Source of the DNA: Flavipsychrobacter stenotrophus | GTDB lineage: Bacteria > Bacteroidota > Bacteroidia > Chitinophagales > Chitinophagaceae | Assembly (NCBI GenBank): GCA_947372365.1 | Contig: CANBTK010000005.1 | Coordinates: forward strand, 1 to 15,078 | Reading direction: 5' to 3' | DNA: 15,078 nt | Shown here: positions 5,795 to 13,527 of the stretch, piece by piece | How the letters are laid out: every line of letters begins with the position of its first letter | How positions within the stretch are numbered: the first letter of the stretch is position 1 | Notes under the pieces: generated by a model | Databases searched by the model: none | What the model saw: only the letters and a program-made list of their open reading frames with translations | Told to the model about the DNA's origin: nothing | Made by a program: the position numbers and the translations under genes

Positions 5795-6880
5795 ATGAGC
5801 ATTCAAAATAATTATGTTGCTATTATGGCAGGCGGTATTGGTAGCCGCTTTTGGCCCGAAAGCCGTACCCACTACCCTAAGCAATTCCTTGACCTGCTGG
5901 GTACTGGTAAGTCGCTTATACAATGGACTTACAACCGCTTTAAGCATATATGCCCTAAAGAGAACATATACTTCATTACCAATGAACAGTATATCTCTAC
6001 GCTGAAAAGCCAGATACCTGAAATTGCTAATGAAAATATAATAAGCGAGCCATCGAGGAAAAATACAGCGCCCTGCGCTGCCTATTTCGCACATAAAATG
6101 ATGGCCCTTAACCCGAATGCCAATATTATTATGTCGCCTGCCGACCATTTAATAATGGACGAGCACGCATTTGAGCGCACTGCGCATGATGCCCTTGATT
6201 TTGTAGCGCACCACAAATGCCTGCTTACACTGGGTATTAAGCCTACGCGCCCCGATACCGGCTATGGCTACATACAGTACGATACTGACGAGGAGCTGGA
6301 TAAGGCCCACCGCGTACGCACTTTTACGGAAAAACCTTCGCTGGAGCTGGCACAAACCTTCCTGAAAAGCGGCGACTTTTTATGGAATTCCGGCATTTTC
6401 GTGTGGAACGTAAAAACTATTATGGAAGCGCTGGAACATTACATGCCTGAAATGCATGAGGTGTTTTCAAAAGCTAAGGACGTGTACAACACACCAGCTG
6501 AACTGGATGCTATCACCAAGCTTTACCCGCAGTGTACCAACATATCTATTGACTACGGGATAATGGAGAAGGCACGCAACGTTTATGTAATACCTTCTTA
6601 TTTTGGCTGGTGCGACCTCGGTACATGGGAATCGGCATACGATAACTGCGAGAAGGACTACCTGGGCAATGCTGTTTTAGGTAATAATGTTATGGTGATT
6701 GATGCCAGCGAATGCATGGTAAAAGCACCTAACGACAAGCTGGTAGTATTGCAGGGCCTGGAAAATTTTATTGTGGTAGATACCCACGATGTTTTGCTCA
6801 TCTGTGAGCGCAACCGCGAGCAACAGATTAAAGAGTATGTAGCCGAAGTGAAAAGGAATAAAGGGGATAAGTTTTTATAG
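5795..6880 (+). CDS. manC: Mannose-1-phosphate guanylyltransferase
   Basis: This enzyme makes GDP-mannose from mannose-1-phosphate and GTP in the cytoplasm, feeding surface glycan synthesis. It is 361 residues from the ATG at 5795; an in-frame TTG at 5753 would add 14 unlikely residues (FFLFRRFG...), while MSIQNNYVAIMAGGIGSRFW is the usual beginning. The nucleotide-binding signature AGGIGSRFWPESR...PKQF spans about 12-31. Other family pieces are 'SPADHLIMDEHAF', 'GYGYIQYD', the sugar-binding 'FTEKPSLELA', 'LWNSGIFVWN', and 'SIDYGIMEKA' followed by 'GWCDLGTWES'. It lacks the fused phosphomannose isomerase domain of the roughly 470-residue type II enzymes. It stands alone between two terminators; the convergent flippase lies beyond a repeat-rich gap. 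Confidence 0.94.
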   Translation: MSIQNNYVAIMAGGIGSRFWPESRTHYPKQFLDLLGTGKSLIQWTYNRFKHICPKENIYFITNEQYISTLKSQIPEIANENIISEPSRKNTAPCAAYFAHKMMALNPNANIIMSPADHLIMDEHAFERTAHDALDFVAHHKCLLTLGIKPTRPDTGYGYIQYDTDEELDKAHRVRTFTEKPSLELAQTFLKSGDFLWNSGIFVWNVKTIMEALEHYMPEMHEVFSKAKDVYNTPAELDAITKLYPQCTNISIDYGIMEKARNVYVIPSYFGWCDLGTWESAYDNCEKDYLGNAVLGNNVMVIDASECMVKAPNDKLVVLQGLENFIVVDTHDVLLICERNREQQIKEYVAEVKRNKGDKFL

Positions 6881-6915
6881 TTGGCAGTAGGCAATTGGCA
6901 GTGGGCAGTCCACAG
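6881..6915. repeat. Heptamer tandem repeat (about 5 units)
   Basis: Directly after the manC stop there are five 7-bp units: TTGGCAG, TAGGCAA, TTGGCAG, TGGGCAG, TCCACAG. The first four differ by one or two bases and the last is decayed. Seen at 14-bp period, TTGGCAGTAGGCAA and TTGGCAGTGGGCAG differ at two positions. Short 'GGCAGTT'-like heptamer arrays are familiar from intergenic DNA of this phylum as far as I recall. Confidence 0.6.
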
Positions 6916-6954
6916 TTTATGATTGTTTTTTGGCTAGCATCTTACAACATATTT

Positions 6955-6986
6955 AGGGTTCGAATTTTTCGAACCCTATTTTTTTG
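6955..6986 (+). terminator. Rho-independent terminator after manC
   Basis: AGGGTTCGAA (6955-6964) and TTCGAACCCT (6968-6977) form a perfect 10-bp stem with a TTT loop, followed by ATTTTTTTG. It lies 74 bp after the manC stop. Confidence 0.92.
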
Positions 6987-6990
6987 CCTT

Positions 6991-7062
6991 GTTTAGTTCC
7001 GATGGGCTGCACACATCGCTATTGTATTGCGCCCTTTCAGGGCTACCTCACTACACCGCATC
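6991..7062. repeat. Intergenic multi-hairpin repeat fragment
   Basis: This gene-free stretch has two small hairpins: CGATG/CATCG (7000-7004 with 7014-7018) and GCCCT-TTC-AGGGC (7031-7043), separated by 'CTATTGTATTGC'. The arrangement, a hairpin with loop GAAA-like on the opposite strand ('GCCCTGAAAGGGC') next to an 'ATAGCGATGTG' motif, resembles a repeat family I recall from many Bacteroidota genomes. No protein can be read through it convincingly. The rest of 7063-7112 shows nothing I can name. Confidence 0.45.
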
Positions 7063-7104
7063 GAATTAATGCCCAATATGCAGTGCTGCATGTAAGGCAG
7101 CTTC

Positions 7105-7129
7105 GCAAAACACCTCTCCTTCGGAGAGG
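7105..7129 (-). terminator. Hairpin, probable terminator of the flippase gene (also REP-like)
   Basis: CCTCTCC (7113-7119) pairs perfectly with GGAGAGG (7123-7129) around a 3-nt loop. On the minus strand the stem is followed by TGTTTTGC, a short T-run, and it lies about 18 bp beyond the flippase stop. The wider sequence ('CCTCTCC..GGAGAGGGCCGGGGTGGGG', 7113-7141) is also the kind of repeat often seen between genes in many bacteria, so it may be a repeat serving as a terminator. Confidence 0.6.
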
Positions 7130-7146
7130 GCCGGGGTGGGGTTTTT

Positions 7147-8655
7147 CTACTTCACCCACTTACCTATAACTGGCATGCCTTTTAGTTCTTTGCGCTCTGC
7201 TTCGTACACCAGCCTCAGGAACAGGAACATTAATACCGCTGCAGCTAACAGGTGCACAATAATGTTTGCGGTAAGGTGCGTCACCAGCTGCTGGGTGAAA
7301 AAGAGCAGCAGCATTACAATTAAATAAGCCACCAGTTTTTTAAGGTTGTAGGGCACAGGGAAATGCTTTTGCCCCATTATGTACGATACAACCATCATAG
7401 ACCCATATGCCGATAGTGTTGCCCAGGCGCAGGCATACATGCCAAACCTGGGTATAAAAATAAAGTTGATGAGCAGGGTAAGGGCGGCACCCATAAGCGT
7501 AATCAACATGCCGTAGTTCATTTTGCCTGTTATCTTGTACCACACCGACAGGTTGTAGTAAATACCCAGGCACACATTGGCAGCAAGTAATATGGGCACT
7601 ACGCCAAGGCCATTGCGGTATGCAGGCCCTACGAAGTACTTCCACAAATCAATAAATAATGCGGTAAACAGGAAGGCAAAACACAGCACAATAACGAACC
7701 ATTTCATCACCTTGGCATAGGTTTTGGGTGCATTTTTATCGCCTGACTGGTTAAAAAAGAATGGCTCTGCCGACATACGGAAAGCGGTAATGAAAAGGGT
7801 AATGAATATGGCTATCTTGTAGTTAGCGCTGTATATGGCTACGGCAATCTTTGCAGCGCTTTCGCTAACCGGCAGCAGCTTTTCAAGCATTACCCTATCA
7901 AAGGTTTCATTCACCATGCCGCCCAGGCCTATTACTATCATGGGCGCACTGTAGCTGATTATCTTTTTCCACAACTGCGCATTGAACCTGAAGCGGTAAC
8001 CCAGCCATTCGCGGTACAATAGCAGGAATGTAGTAGCTGATGCCGCCAGATTGGCCAGAAGCATAAAACCTACATTGTCATTACCTGCATACCAGCGGGC
8101 AAATGCTGTGCCCTGCCATGAAGCAGTATGGGTGGGGTAATAGGCAATAAAGAAAAGGGTAAGCAAAATATTCACTATTATACCCGCTACCCTTGTAAAT
8201 GCATACTTACGGGGCCGTTCCTCCTGCCGCAGCCTGGCAAAAGGGATTGCAGCCAGGGTATCAATAGCAAGAATCAGTACACACCAGGTGATGTACTCAG
8301 GGTGGTTGCCTATCTTTTCGTAGTTGGCTATTGGCTGGCGCAATAATATAAGTATGGCGCTAAGTACTGTGGAGGAGATTATTAAAGAGCTGAATGTGGT
8401 CTGGAACAGGTCCTTCTGGTCGGTGCCATTGGACGAAAACCTAAAGTAAGCCGTTTCCATGCCATAGGTAAACACCACATTCAGGAAGGAAATACCAGTC
8501 ATTAATATGCTGAAGTTCCCATAATCAACCATACCAGCAGGCTTGCTGAGGATATAGGTGATGATGGGCGTCATGAGCTGGTACAGGAGCTTGGCAGCAA
8601 TATTGCTGAACCCATACCAAACCGTTTGACCTGCAAGTTTCTTTAGTGAAGCCAA
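7147..8655 (-). CDS. Polysaccharide biosynthesis protein, MOP/Wzx-type flippase
   Basis: From a TTG at 8655 the protein has 502 residues and starts (M)ASLKKLAGQTVWYGFSNI, the usual N-terminus for this group. The frame is open further upstream to 8772, but that extra sequence ('SLHLLFTFFN' and before) is unlike the family and comes from AT-rich intergenic DNA. There is no in-frame ATG near either point. The rest is hydrophobic with about 12-14 membrane segments. Family pieces include 'YGNFSILMTGISFLNVVFTYGMETAYFRF', given here only in part as 'TYGMETAYFRF', the loop 'RLRQEERPRKYA', and 'SAEPFFFNQSGDKNAPKTYA'. Proteins of this kind flip lipid-linked glycan units across the inner membrane. No Wzy or other cluster genes adjoin, so the glycan is unknown. 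It is convergent with manC. Confidence 0.87.
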   Translation of the reverse strand: MASLKKLAGQTVWYGFSNIAAKLLYQLMTPIITYILSKPAGMVDYGNFSILMTGISFLNVVFTYGMETAYFRFSSNGTDQKDLFQTTFSSLIISSTVLSAILILLRQPIANYEKIGNHPEYITWCVLILAIDTLAAIPFARLRQEERPRKYAFTRVAGIIVNILLTLFFIAYYPTHTASWQGTAFARWYAGNDNVGFMLLANLAASATTFLLLYREWLGYRFRFNAQLWKKIISYSAPMIVIGLGGMVNETFDRVMLEKLLPVSESAAKIAVAIYSANYKIAIFITLFITAFRMSAEPFFFNQSGDKNAPKTYAKVMKWFVIVLCFAFLFTALFIDLWKYFVGPAYRNGLGVVPILLAANVCLGIYYNLSVWYKITGKMNYGMLITLMGAALTLLINFIFIPRFGMYACAWATLSAYGSMMVVSYIMGQKHFPVPYNLKKLVAYLIVMLLLFFTQQLVTHLTANIIVHLLAAAVLMFLFLRLVYEAERKELKGMPVIGKWVK

Positions 8656-8665
8656 GTTGAAAAAA

Positions 8666-8690
8666 GTAAAGAGTAAATGTAAAGAGTAAA
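8666..8690. repeat. Direct repeat GTAAAGAGTAAA, two copies
   Basis: The 12-mer GTAAAGAGTAAA occurs at 8666-8677 and 8679-8690, a 13-bp period, just upstream of the flippase start on the minus strand. It may be low-complexity slippage or a binding site in the leader. The possible -7 box of the gene (TAATTTTG on the minus strand, 8726-8719) is 29 bp further upstream and has no matching TTG. Confidence 0.5.
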
Positions 8691-8872
8691 AATCACATTG
8701 CCGTAATAGCAAAGCGCTCAAAATTAACGGGCAGCGGGTAATAACTAGTATATATTTATAGGGTACCCGCAAAACTGCAACAATAACTTTAACTTACCCT
8801 TATAAATACTGTGGCCATTTTTATTAAAATTTTGGAATAATGATTACTTTTAAACGTTAAACCATAAAAGCA

Positions 8873-9319
8873 ATGAGTATGAAAATAATAGCTGCGCTTT
8901 CTGTATGCCTTTTTGTGGCGAATATTTCGCAAGGGCAAACGGCTGCGGCACCGAAAAAAGGCGCCTCTGACAAGAAAGTTATTAAAGTGAATAACATAAC
9001 CGGCGTTATCAAAAACTCTCGCAATAAGCCAATAAAAGGTGTTGAAGCGTTTGTGTACAAGGCTGACTCTACTATCATTGCTTCCGGCAATACCGATTCA
9101 TCAGGCCACTATACTACTAATGGCGTACCAGAAGGCACTTACTTTGTAAAGCTCATTTACCCGGGCAGGAAGGTAACTATGGTTTACGGTATTAATGTAA
9201 AAGCCAGCAGCGTAGAACTGAACCTTAAAGCTGATGCGCCTGAGGCCGATACTATGATGGCATATGAAGTTGTTATGCCTAAGCCTGTTGCGAAAAAGGA
9301 TGCCCCTAAAAAGAAATAG
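8873..9319 (+). CDS. Small secreted protein with one carboxypeptidase-regulatory-like domain
   Basis: This 148-residue protein has a signal peptide (MSMKIIAALSVCLFVANISQGQ, cleaved near residue 22), a Lys/Ala-rich linker (24-38), and a single beta-sandwich domain (about 42-118). The domain carries the hallmarks of carboxypeptidase-regulatory/Cna-B-like folds: 'ITGVIKNSRNKPIKGVEAFV', 'SGNTDSSGHYTTNGVPEGTY' and 'FVKLIYPG'. The tail is PKPVAKKDAPKKK, basic and probably disordered. Such a domain is normally an extension on larger outer-membrane proteins; here it stands alone, suggesting a periplasmic or surface structural or binding role. The start may be ATG 8873 or ATG 8879. It is divergent from the flippase and followed by a hairpin. 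No function can be named. Confidence 0.82.
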   Translation: MSMKIIAALSVCLFVANISQGQTAAAPKKGASDKKVIKVNNITGVIKNSRNKPIKGVEAFVYKADSTIIASGNTDSSGHYTTNGVPEGTYFVKLIYPGRKVTMVYGINVKASSVELNLKADAPEADTMMAYEVVMPKPVAKKDAPKKK

Positions 9320-9336
9320 TTTTTAACCATTCGTGT

Positions 9337-9364
9337 TTAGGCCCACCCGCTCTGCGGGTGCCTA
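9337..9364. terminator. Bidirectional hairpin between convergent genes
   Basis: CACCCGC (9344-9350) pairs perfectly with GCGGGTG (9354-9360) around TCT, with outer pairing TAGG/CCTA across a two-base bulge. It lies between the stops of the small secreted protein (9319) and the GT-C-like gene (9371). The T-runs are weak in both directions, so it could equally be a short palindromic repeat. Confidence 0.55.
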
Positions 9365-9370
9365 TAGAAA

Positions 9371-10717
9371 TTAATCATCCTGCCCATATTTCAGTAGTAG
9401 CGGTTCCAATTCTGGGAGCGCTACTTTTGTTTTACCGAAAACTGCCTTGTAATACCCGTATGTCATGCTATCGCAGTTAATGATGCCTAGCGCATATTGG
9501 TAGCTCTGGAACATGTTCAGCACTATACAAAACGATGCAGCCACCCAAAAGGCGATTTTTACTGCCGCCTGCCGCTGCGATGCCACATATTCTATAAATG
9601 CTGCCAGCCCTACAGCCACAACAGGCAGCGCCTCGGTCATGGGCCTGCAGCTAAAGCTACCTCCATACCACCACTGGTACCAGCTAAACACCACATAAGT
9701 AAAGGGGATAAAAAAGGCTATAGGCGCAATGGCCATTTTCTTGTCTCTCTTCCAGAGGAAGGTAAACCCGAGGAAACTGATAAACGCCATGGGCGTATAT
9801 ATGAACCAGCCCTTGCGCCAACCGAATAAGCCTTTCCATATGCGGGGCTTTAAAAAATTGAAGTACTCGCCTTCGTAAGAATAGTACACCCAATGCCCGG
9901 TTATGTACTTCCAGTATGACAGCTGTATGAAAAGCACCATTACAAACAGCACCAGCCCTATGGCTATTTTCCATTTGCTGGCTGCCAGCAACGCCAGCCT
10001 TTCCCTTAGCGATGCGGCATCGCCCACCATCCACAGCAGCGGCACCAGGCCAACAATGATATTTATGGGCCTTGTTATAGTAATGAGCCCAAGGGCAATG
10101 GCCAGCCAGTAAATATACTTGCCTTTGCTGGTGGCGCACCACCGCGCGCTACTGTACAATACCAATGCGAACATGGCAAAGGAGTACGGATGGCTGCTGC
10201 CACCCGGAGAAAAAACAGTGGCATAATAAACATTGGTGCCAAAGCCAATACACATAAGCGTAAGTGCGGTAACCCCATCGCTAAAGTACTGCCTGAGGAA
10301 TGCCCCCAGTATGAGCAACCCTATAAAAACCCAGATAATGGTGCTGAATGCATGCAGCCGCCTGAAGGGGGCTGAGTAGCCATCGTCAGGGTAGGTTTTA
10401 TCGTACATGCAGTATAGCCGGGCGGTAAGGAAAAATGGAAGCTGGAAAACGCTGGTGCCAATGGCGTATTTATTCAGTTTATTGCCATTGGGCTGTGTAT
10501 GCAGGCCATAGTCATCAACCGGGTTGTAAACATAGGTGTGGTTAACGCGCGGGTAAAATTCCAGTTTATTTAAATCGTGATAAATAATTGTGGCGGGCAG
10601 GTACAGGTAATAGCCTGAAGCATCCCAGTTTATAAAATTCTGGTCATACTCCTCCCTGTTAAAATATATGTATATATTAACTATAAGGAACGCAAAAACT
10701 ACGAATTTTGATTTCAT
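9371..10717 (-). CDS. Multi-pass membrane protein, GT-C-like glycosyltransferase
   Basis: From ATG 10717 the protein has 448 residues (MKSKFVVFAFLIVNIYIY...); the open frame extends upstream, but the added residues (HGYILASKKYGYSYLY...) fall in intergenic sequence. About 10-11 membrane segments are visible. The first large outer loop has 'INWDASGYYLYLPATIIYHDL', where GT-C enzymes carry an acidic active-site motif, here WD at 31-32. Near the C-terminus is 'WYQWWYGGSFSCRP' followed by 'EALP', a pattern shared by Bacteroidota members of the mannosyl/dolichyl-phosphate-type (GT39/GT83-like) families. It probably transfers a sugar from a polyprenyl carrier on the periplasmic side. Acceptor and sugar are unknown, and no partner gene adjoins. 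Its 5' side is insulated by the pyrH terminator. Confidence 0.75.
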   Translation of the reverse strand: MKSKFVVFAFLIVNIYIYFNREEYDQNFINWDASGYYLYLPATIIYHDLNKLEFYPRVNHTYVYNPVDDYGLHTQPNGNKLNKYAIGTSVFQLPFFLTARLYCMYDKTYPDDGYSAPFRRLHAFSTIIWVFIGLLILGAFLRQYFSDGVTALTLMCIGFGTNVYYATVFSPGGSSHPYSFAMFALVLYSSARWCATSKGKYIYWLAIALGLITITRPINIIVGLVPLLWMVGDAASLRERLALLAASKWKIAIGLVLFVMVLFIQLSYWKYITGHWVYYSYEGEYFNFLKPRIWKGLFGWRKGWFIYTPMAFISFLGFTFLWKRDKKMAIAPIAFFIPFTYVVFSWYQWWYGGSFSCRPMTEALPVVAVGLAAFIEYVASQRQAAVKIAFWVAASFCIVLNMFQSYQYALGIINCDSMTYGYYKAVFGKTKVALPELEPLLLKYGQDD

Positions 10718-10796
10718 CGCGCAGGGGAAATTATATTCAGGTAGGTAAAGGTAAGAATATCCGTATTTCTTGCTGGCTAGTATATATCCGTGCCGC

Positions 10797-10847
10797 CCAA
10801 AACAAAAAAGCAATTTTTGGTACGCCTGTGTACCAAAAATTGCTTTT
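10797..10847 (-). terminator. Rho-independent terminator of pyrH (18-bp perfect stem)
   Basis: AAAAGCAATTTTTGGTAC (10806-10823) pairs without mismatch with GTACCAAAAATTGCTTTT (10830-10847) around a 6-nt loop. On the minus strand the stem ends in a run of Ts (TTTTTTGTTTTGG). It lies 24 bp beyond the restored pyrH stop (TAG, 10874-10872), which itself supports that stop as the true gene end. Confidence 0.92.
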
Positions 10848-10871
10848 CAAAAAAATCCTTAGGCTTATAAA

Positions 10872-11593
<722 letters not shown>

Positions 11594-11631
11594 TTATGCA
11601 AAGAAATAAAAAATAAATAAATAGCAACGAT

Positions 11632-11667
11632 TATAAAAATAAGGCACCTCAATTGAGATGCCTTATT
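11632..11667 (-). terminator. Rho-independent terminator of gcvT
   Basis: AATAAGGCACCTC (11638-11650) pairs with GAGATGCCTTATT (11655-11667), with one A/C position that becomes a G-T wobble on the minus-strand RNA, around an AATT loop. The minus strand then reads TTTTTATAA. It lies 10 bp past the gcvT stop. Confidence 0.88.
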
Positions 11668-11676
11668 CAAAAAGTA

Positions 11677-12765
11677 TTATTGAACGAACGGTAATTTCAT
11701 TACCTGCGCTTTTACCCCTTTATCACGAATCACAATGAAAATTTCACTGCCTTCAGCAGCATGTGCAGTAGCCACATAACCCAGGCCAATAGCTTTGCCC
11801 AATGTAGGCGACTGTGTGCCTGAAGTTACAACGCCAATTTCGTTGCCTGCTGCGTCAGCTATTTTATAGTCATGGCGCGGTATGCCCCTGTCCACCATTT
11901 CAAAGCCCACCAGCTTACGGCTTACACCGTTGGTTTTGTGGCCTTCTATAATAGGGCGTGCAGTAAAGTCTTTTGTGAATTTGGTTATCCAGCCCAGGCC
12001 AGCTTCAATAGGGCTTGTGGTATCGTTGATGTCGTTGCCATATAAGCAGAAGCCTTTTTCAAGGCGCAGCGTATCGCGGGCAGCAAGGCCTATTGGCTTA
12101 AGGCCCGCCGGAGTACCTACTTTAAATATAGCTTCCCATATTTTATCGGCATCGCCATCCTTATCTTCAAAATAAATTTCAACGCCGCCTGCACCGGTAT
12201 AACCGGTAGCGCTTACCAGTACATTTTCTACGCCAGCGAAAACGCCTTTGCAGAAGGTGTAGTATTTAAGGCCGGTAATATCCATATCGGTAAGCTGCTG
12301 CATGTATTCAGTAGCCTTAGGGCCCTGAACGGCCAATAGCGCTGTTTTATCAGAAATGTTGTGCATTTCCACGCCATCGGTATTGTGCTTGCTTATCCAG
12401 TTCCAGTCTTTCTCAATGTTAGATGCGTTAACAACCAGCATATAGGTTTTGTTTTGCTCTACGCAATATACCAGCAGGTCATCAACAATGCCGCCATTAT
12501 CGTTAGGCAGGCAGGAATACTGTGCTTTGCCGTCTGTAAGCTTTGACGCATCATTACTTGTTACACGCTGTATGAGGGCAAGGGCATTTTTGCCCTTGAG
12601 TATAAACTCGCCCATATGGCTCACATCAAAAATACCTGCGTTGTTACGCACGGCGTGATGCTCTTCGTTAATGCCTGTGTATGAAATTGGCATGTTGTAG
12701 CCTGCGAACTCGGCCATTTTAGCGCCCATCGCTATGTGCCTGTCGGTAAATGGAGTGTTTTTCAT
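11677..12765 (-). CDS. gcvT: Aminomethyltransferase, glycine cleavage system T protein
   Basis: The T protein takes the aminomethyl group from lipoylated H protein, releases ammonia and passes the one-carbon unit to tetrahydrofolate. From ATG 12765 ([20 protein letters not shown]) it has 362 residues, the usual size; the longer open frame to 12831 adds 22 residues from intergenic sequence. Family pieces are '[12 protein letters not shown]' (43-54), '[19 protein letters not shown]' (82-100) with the conserved Asp pair 95-96, 'LLAVQGPKA', '[15 protein letters not shown]', '[19 protein letters not shown]' and the C-terminal barrel with '[19 protein letters not shown]'. The partner genes gcvH and gcvP are not in the window, which is common in this phylum. 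The gene is complete and closes with its own terminator. Confidence 0.96.
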   Translation of the reverse strand: MKNTPFTDRHIAMGAKMAEFAGYNMPISYTGINEEHHAVRNNAGIFDVSHMGEFILKGKNALALIQRVTSNDASKLTDGKAQYSCLPNDNGGIVDDLLVYCVEQNKTYMLVVNASNIEKDWNWISKHNTDGVEMHNISDKTALLAVQGPKATEYMQQLTDMDITGLKYYTFCKGVFAGVENVLVSATGYTGAGGVEIYFEDKDGDADKIWEAIFKVGTPAGLKPIGLAARDTLRLEKGFCLYGNDINDTTSPIEAGLGWITKFTKDFTARPIIEGHKTNGVSRKLVGFEMVDRGIPRHDYKIADAAGNEIGVVTSGTQSPTLGKAIGLGYVATAHAAEGSEIFIVIRDKGVKAQVMKLPFVQ

Positions 12766-12793
12766 TGTTTTGCGTATAAAAGTATGAGTGCCG

Positions 12794-12801
12794 CAAAAGT
12801 A
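12794..12801 (-). promoter_or_regulatory. Probable -7 box for gcvT
   Basis: The minus strand reads TACTTTTG, an exact TAnnTTTG match, 28 bp before the ATG at 12765. No TTG falls at the ideal spacing; candidates lie 12 and 27 bp upstream. The predicted leader is about 20 nt, too short for a glycine riboswitch, and none is seen. Confidence 0.42.
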
Positions 12802-12918
12802 ACCCGTTATTTTCAATTTTTCAGCGCACAAGCGGTAGCTGCGGTAAAAGATTGTTTCTCATTGGCAAAGAACCGGTAACACAATGTTACAAAAGTAACC
12901 AGGTGACACAGTACTATA

Positions 12919-12949
12919 TTGAATTATAAAGGTGGGTTAACTACTTTAG
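12919..12949 (+). promoter_or_regulatory. Probable promoter of the small membrane protein gene
   Basis: TTG (12919-12921), exactly 20 bp, then TACTTTAG (12942-12949), one mismatch from TAnnTTTG. It predicts a start near 12955 and a leader of about 10 nt before ATG 12965. A 6-bp inverted repeat, GTAACA/TGTTAC (12876-12890), lies upstream in the shared divergent region with gcvT; its role is unknown. Confidence 0.45.
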
Positions 12950-12964
12950 CGGTAAATTAGTACG

Positions 12965-13321
12965 ATGTCTTCCAAAATACCGTTTACATTCAACGGTTGG
13001 TTAAAGCTTGCCGCCTGTAACTTTTGTTTTGGCATTGCTATTGTGTTGCTCGTTCTTAAGGCCATAGACATTAAGCACCACACAGGTACAGAGCCACACT
13101 TGGTAATGATGGTACTTTTTATTTTTTTATTGAGTTTCGTTTTTATCCAGCTTTTAAATTTGCTTCACCTTTTCATGTCCGGTATACTTTTGCATATAGT
13201 ACCGCTGTTTTTATTGATAATTGCTACTTTGTTTGGTTACGGTGAGCTCGACGTTTTCCTTATTACCTTTGGCATGGCAACTGGCAACTATTTATTCACC
13301 ATGCTGCTGGCTAAAAAATAG
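12965..13321 (+). CDS. Small four-helix membrane protein, unknown function
   Basis: I do not recognise a family. The 118-residue protein has four hydrophobic segments at roughly residues 10-31, 46-68, 69-90 and 94-115, with a short polar N-terminus (MSSKIPFTFNGWLK) and a charged loop 'DIKHHTGTEPH' between the first two. It ends LLAKK. There is no signal peptide distinct from the first segment, no cysteine pair and no obvious catalytic residues. It is transcribed divergently from gcvT with a plausible promoter and is followed by a hairpin. The clean membrane pattern and promoter support a real gene. Confidence 0.7.
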   Translation: MSSKIPFTFNGWLKLAACNFCFGIAIVLLVLKAIDIKHHTGTEPHLVMMVLFIFLLSFVFIQLLNLLHLFMSGILLHIVPLFLLIIATLFGYGELDVFLITFGMATGNYLFTMLLAKK

Positions 13322-13353
13322 TTGTGAATTGATTAGTGAATATTTCTTTAGTT

Positions 13354-13382
13354 TATGGTTGCAGCACCCAACCATATTCATT
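13354..13382 (+). terminator. Hairpin after the small membrane protein gene
   Basis: TATGGTTG (13354-13361) pairs perfectly with CAACCATA (13369-13376) around a 7-nt loop, 33 bp after the stop. The following TTCATTTCATT is a poor T-run, so termination is uncertain. The remaining 13383-13527 shows no gene or clear promoter. Confidence 0.42.
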
Positions 13383-13527
13383 TCATTACCTTACTAATAA
13401 CCGCTGAATTGCCCGCAAAACACCTTTTTAAGTGGTAAGATTGAAACACCTTCAGCACAGCCAAACATGCGCACTTACCTTTTTTTGGCATAAATTCGGC
13501 AACAACAAATTGTACTTCATATAAAAC

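Noticed and set aside
10718..10813. Longer N-terminus for the GT-C-like protein
   Set aside because: It would run into the pyrH terminator stem and adds a polar, unrelated stretch before the first membrane helix at ATG 10717.
12766..12831. Longer N-terminus for GcvT
   Set aside because: It covers the likely promoter box (12794-12801), and the family N-terminus begins at ATG 12765.
12876..12890. Inverted repeat GTAACA/TGTTAC between gcvT and the small membrane protein gene
   Set aside because: Only 6 bp per arm and a single copy; not enough to call an operator.
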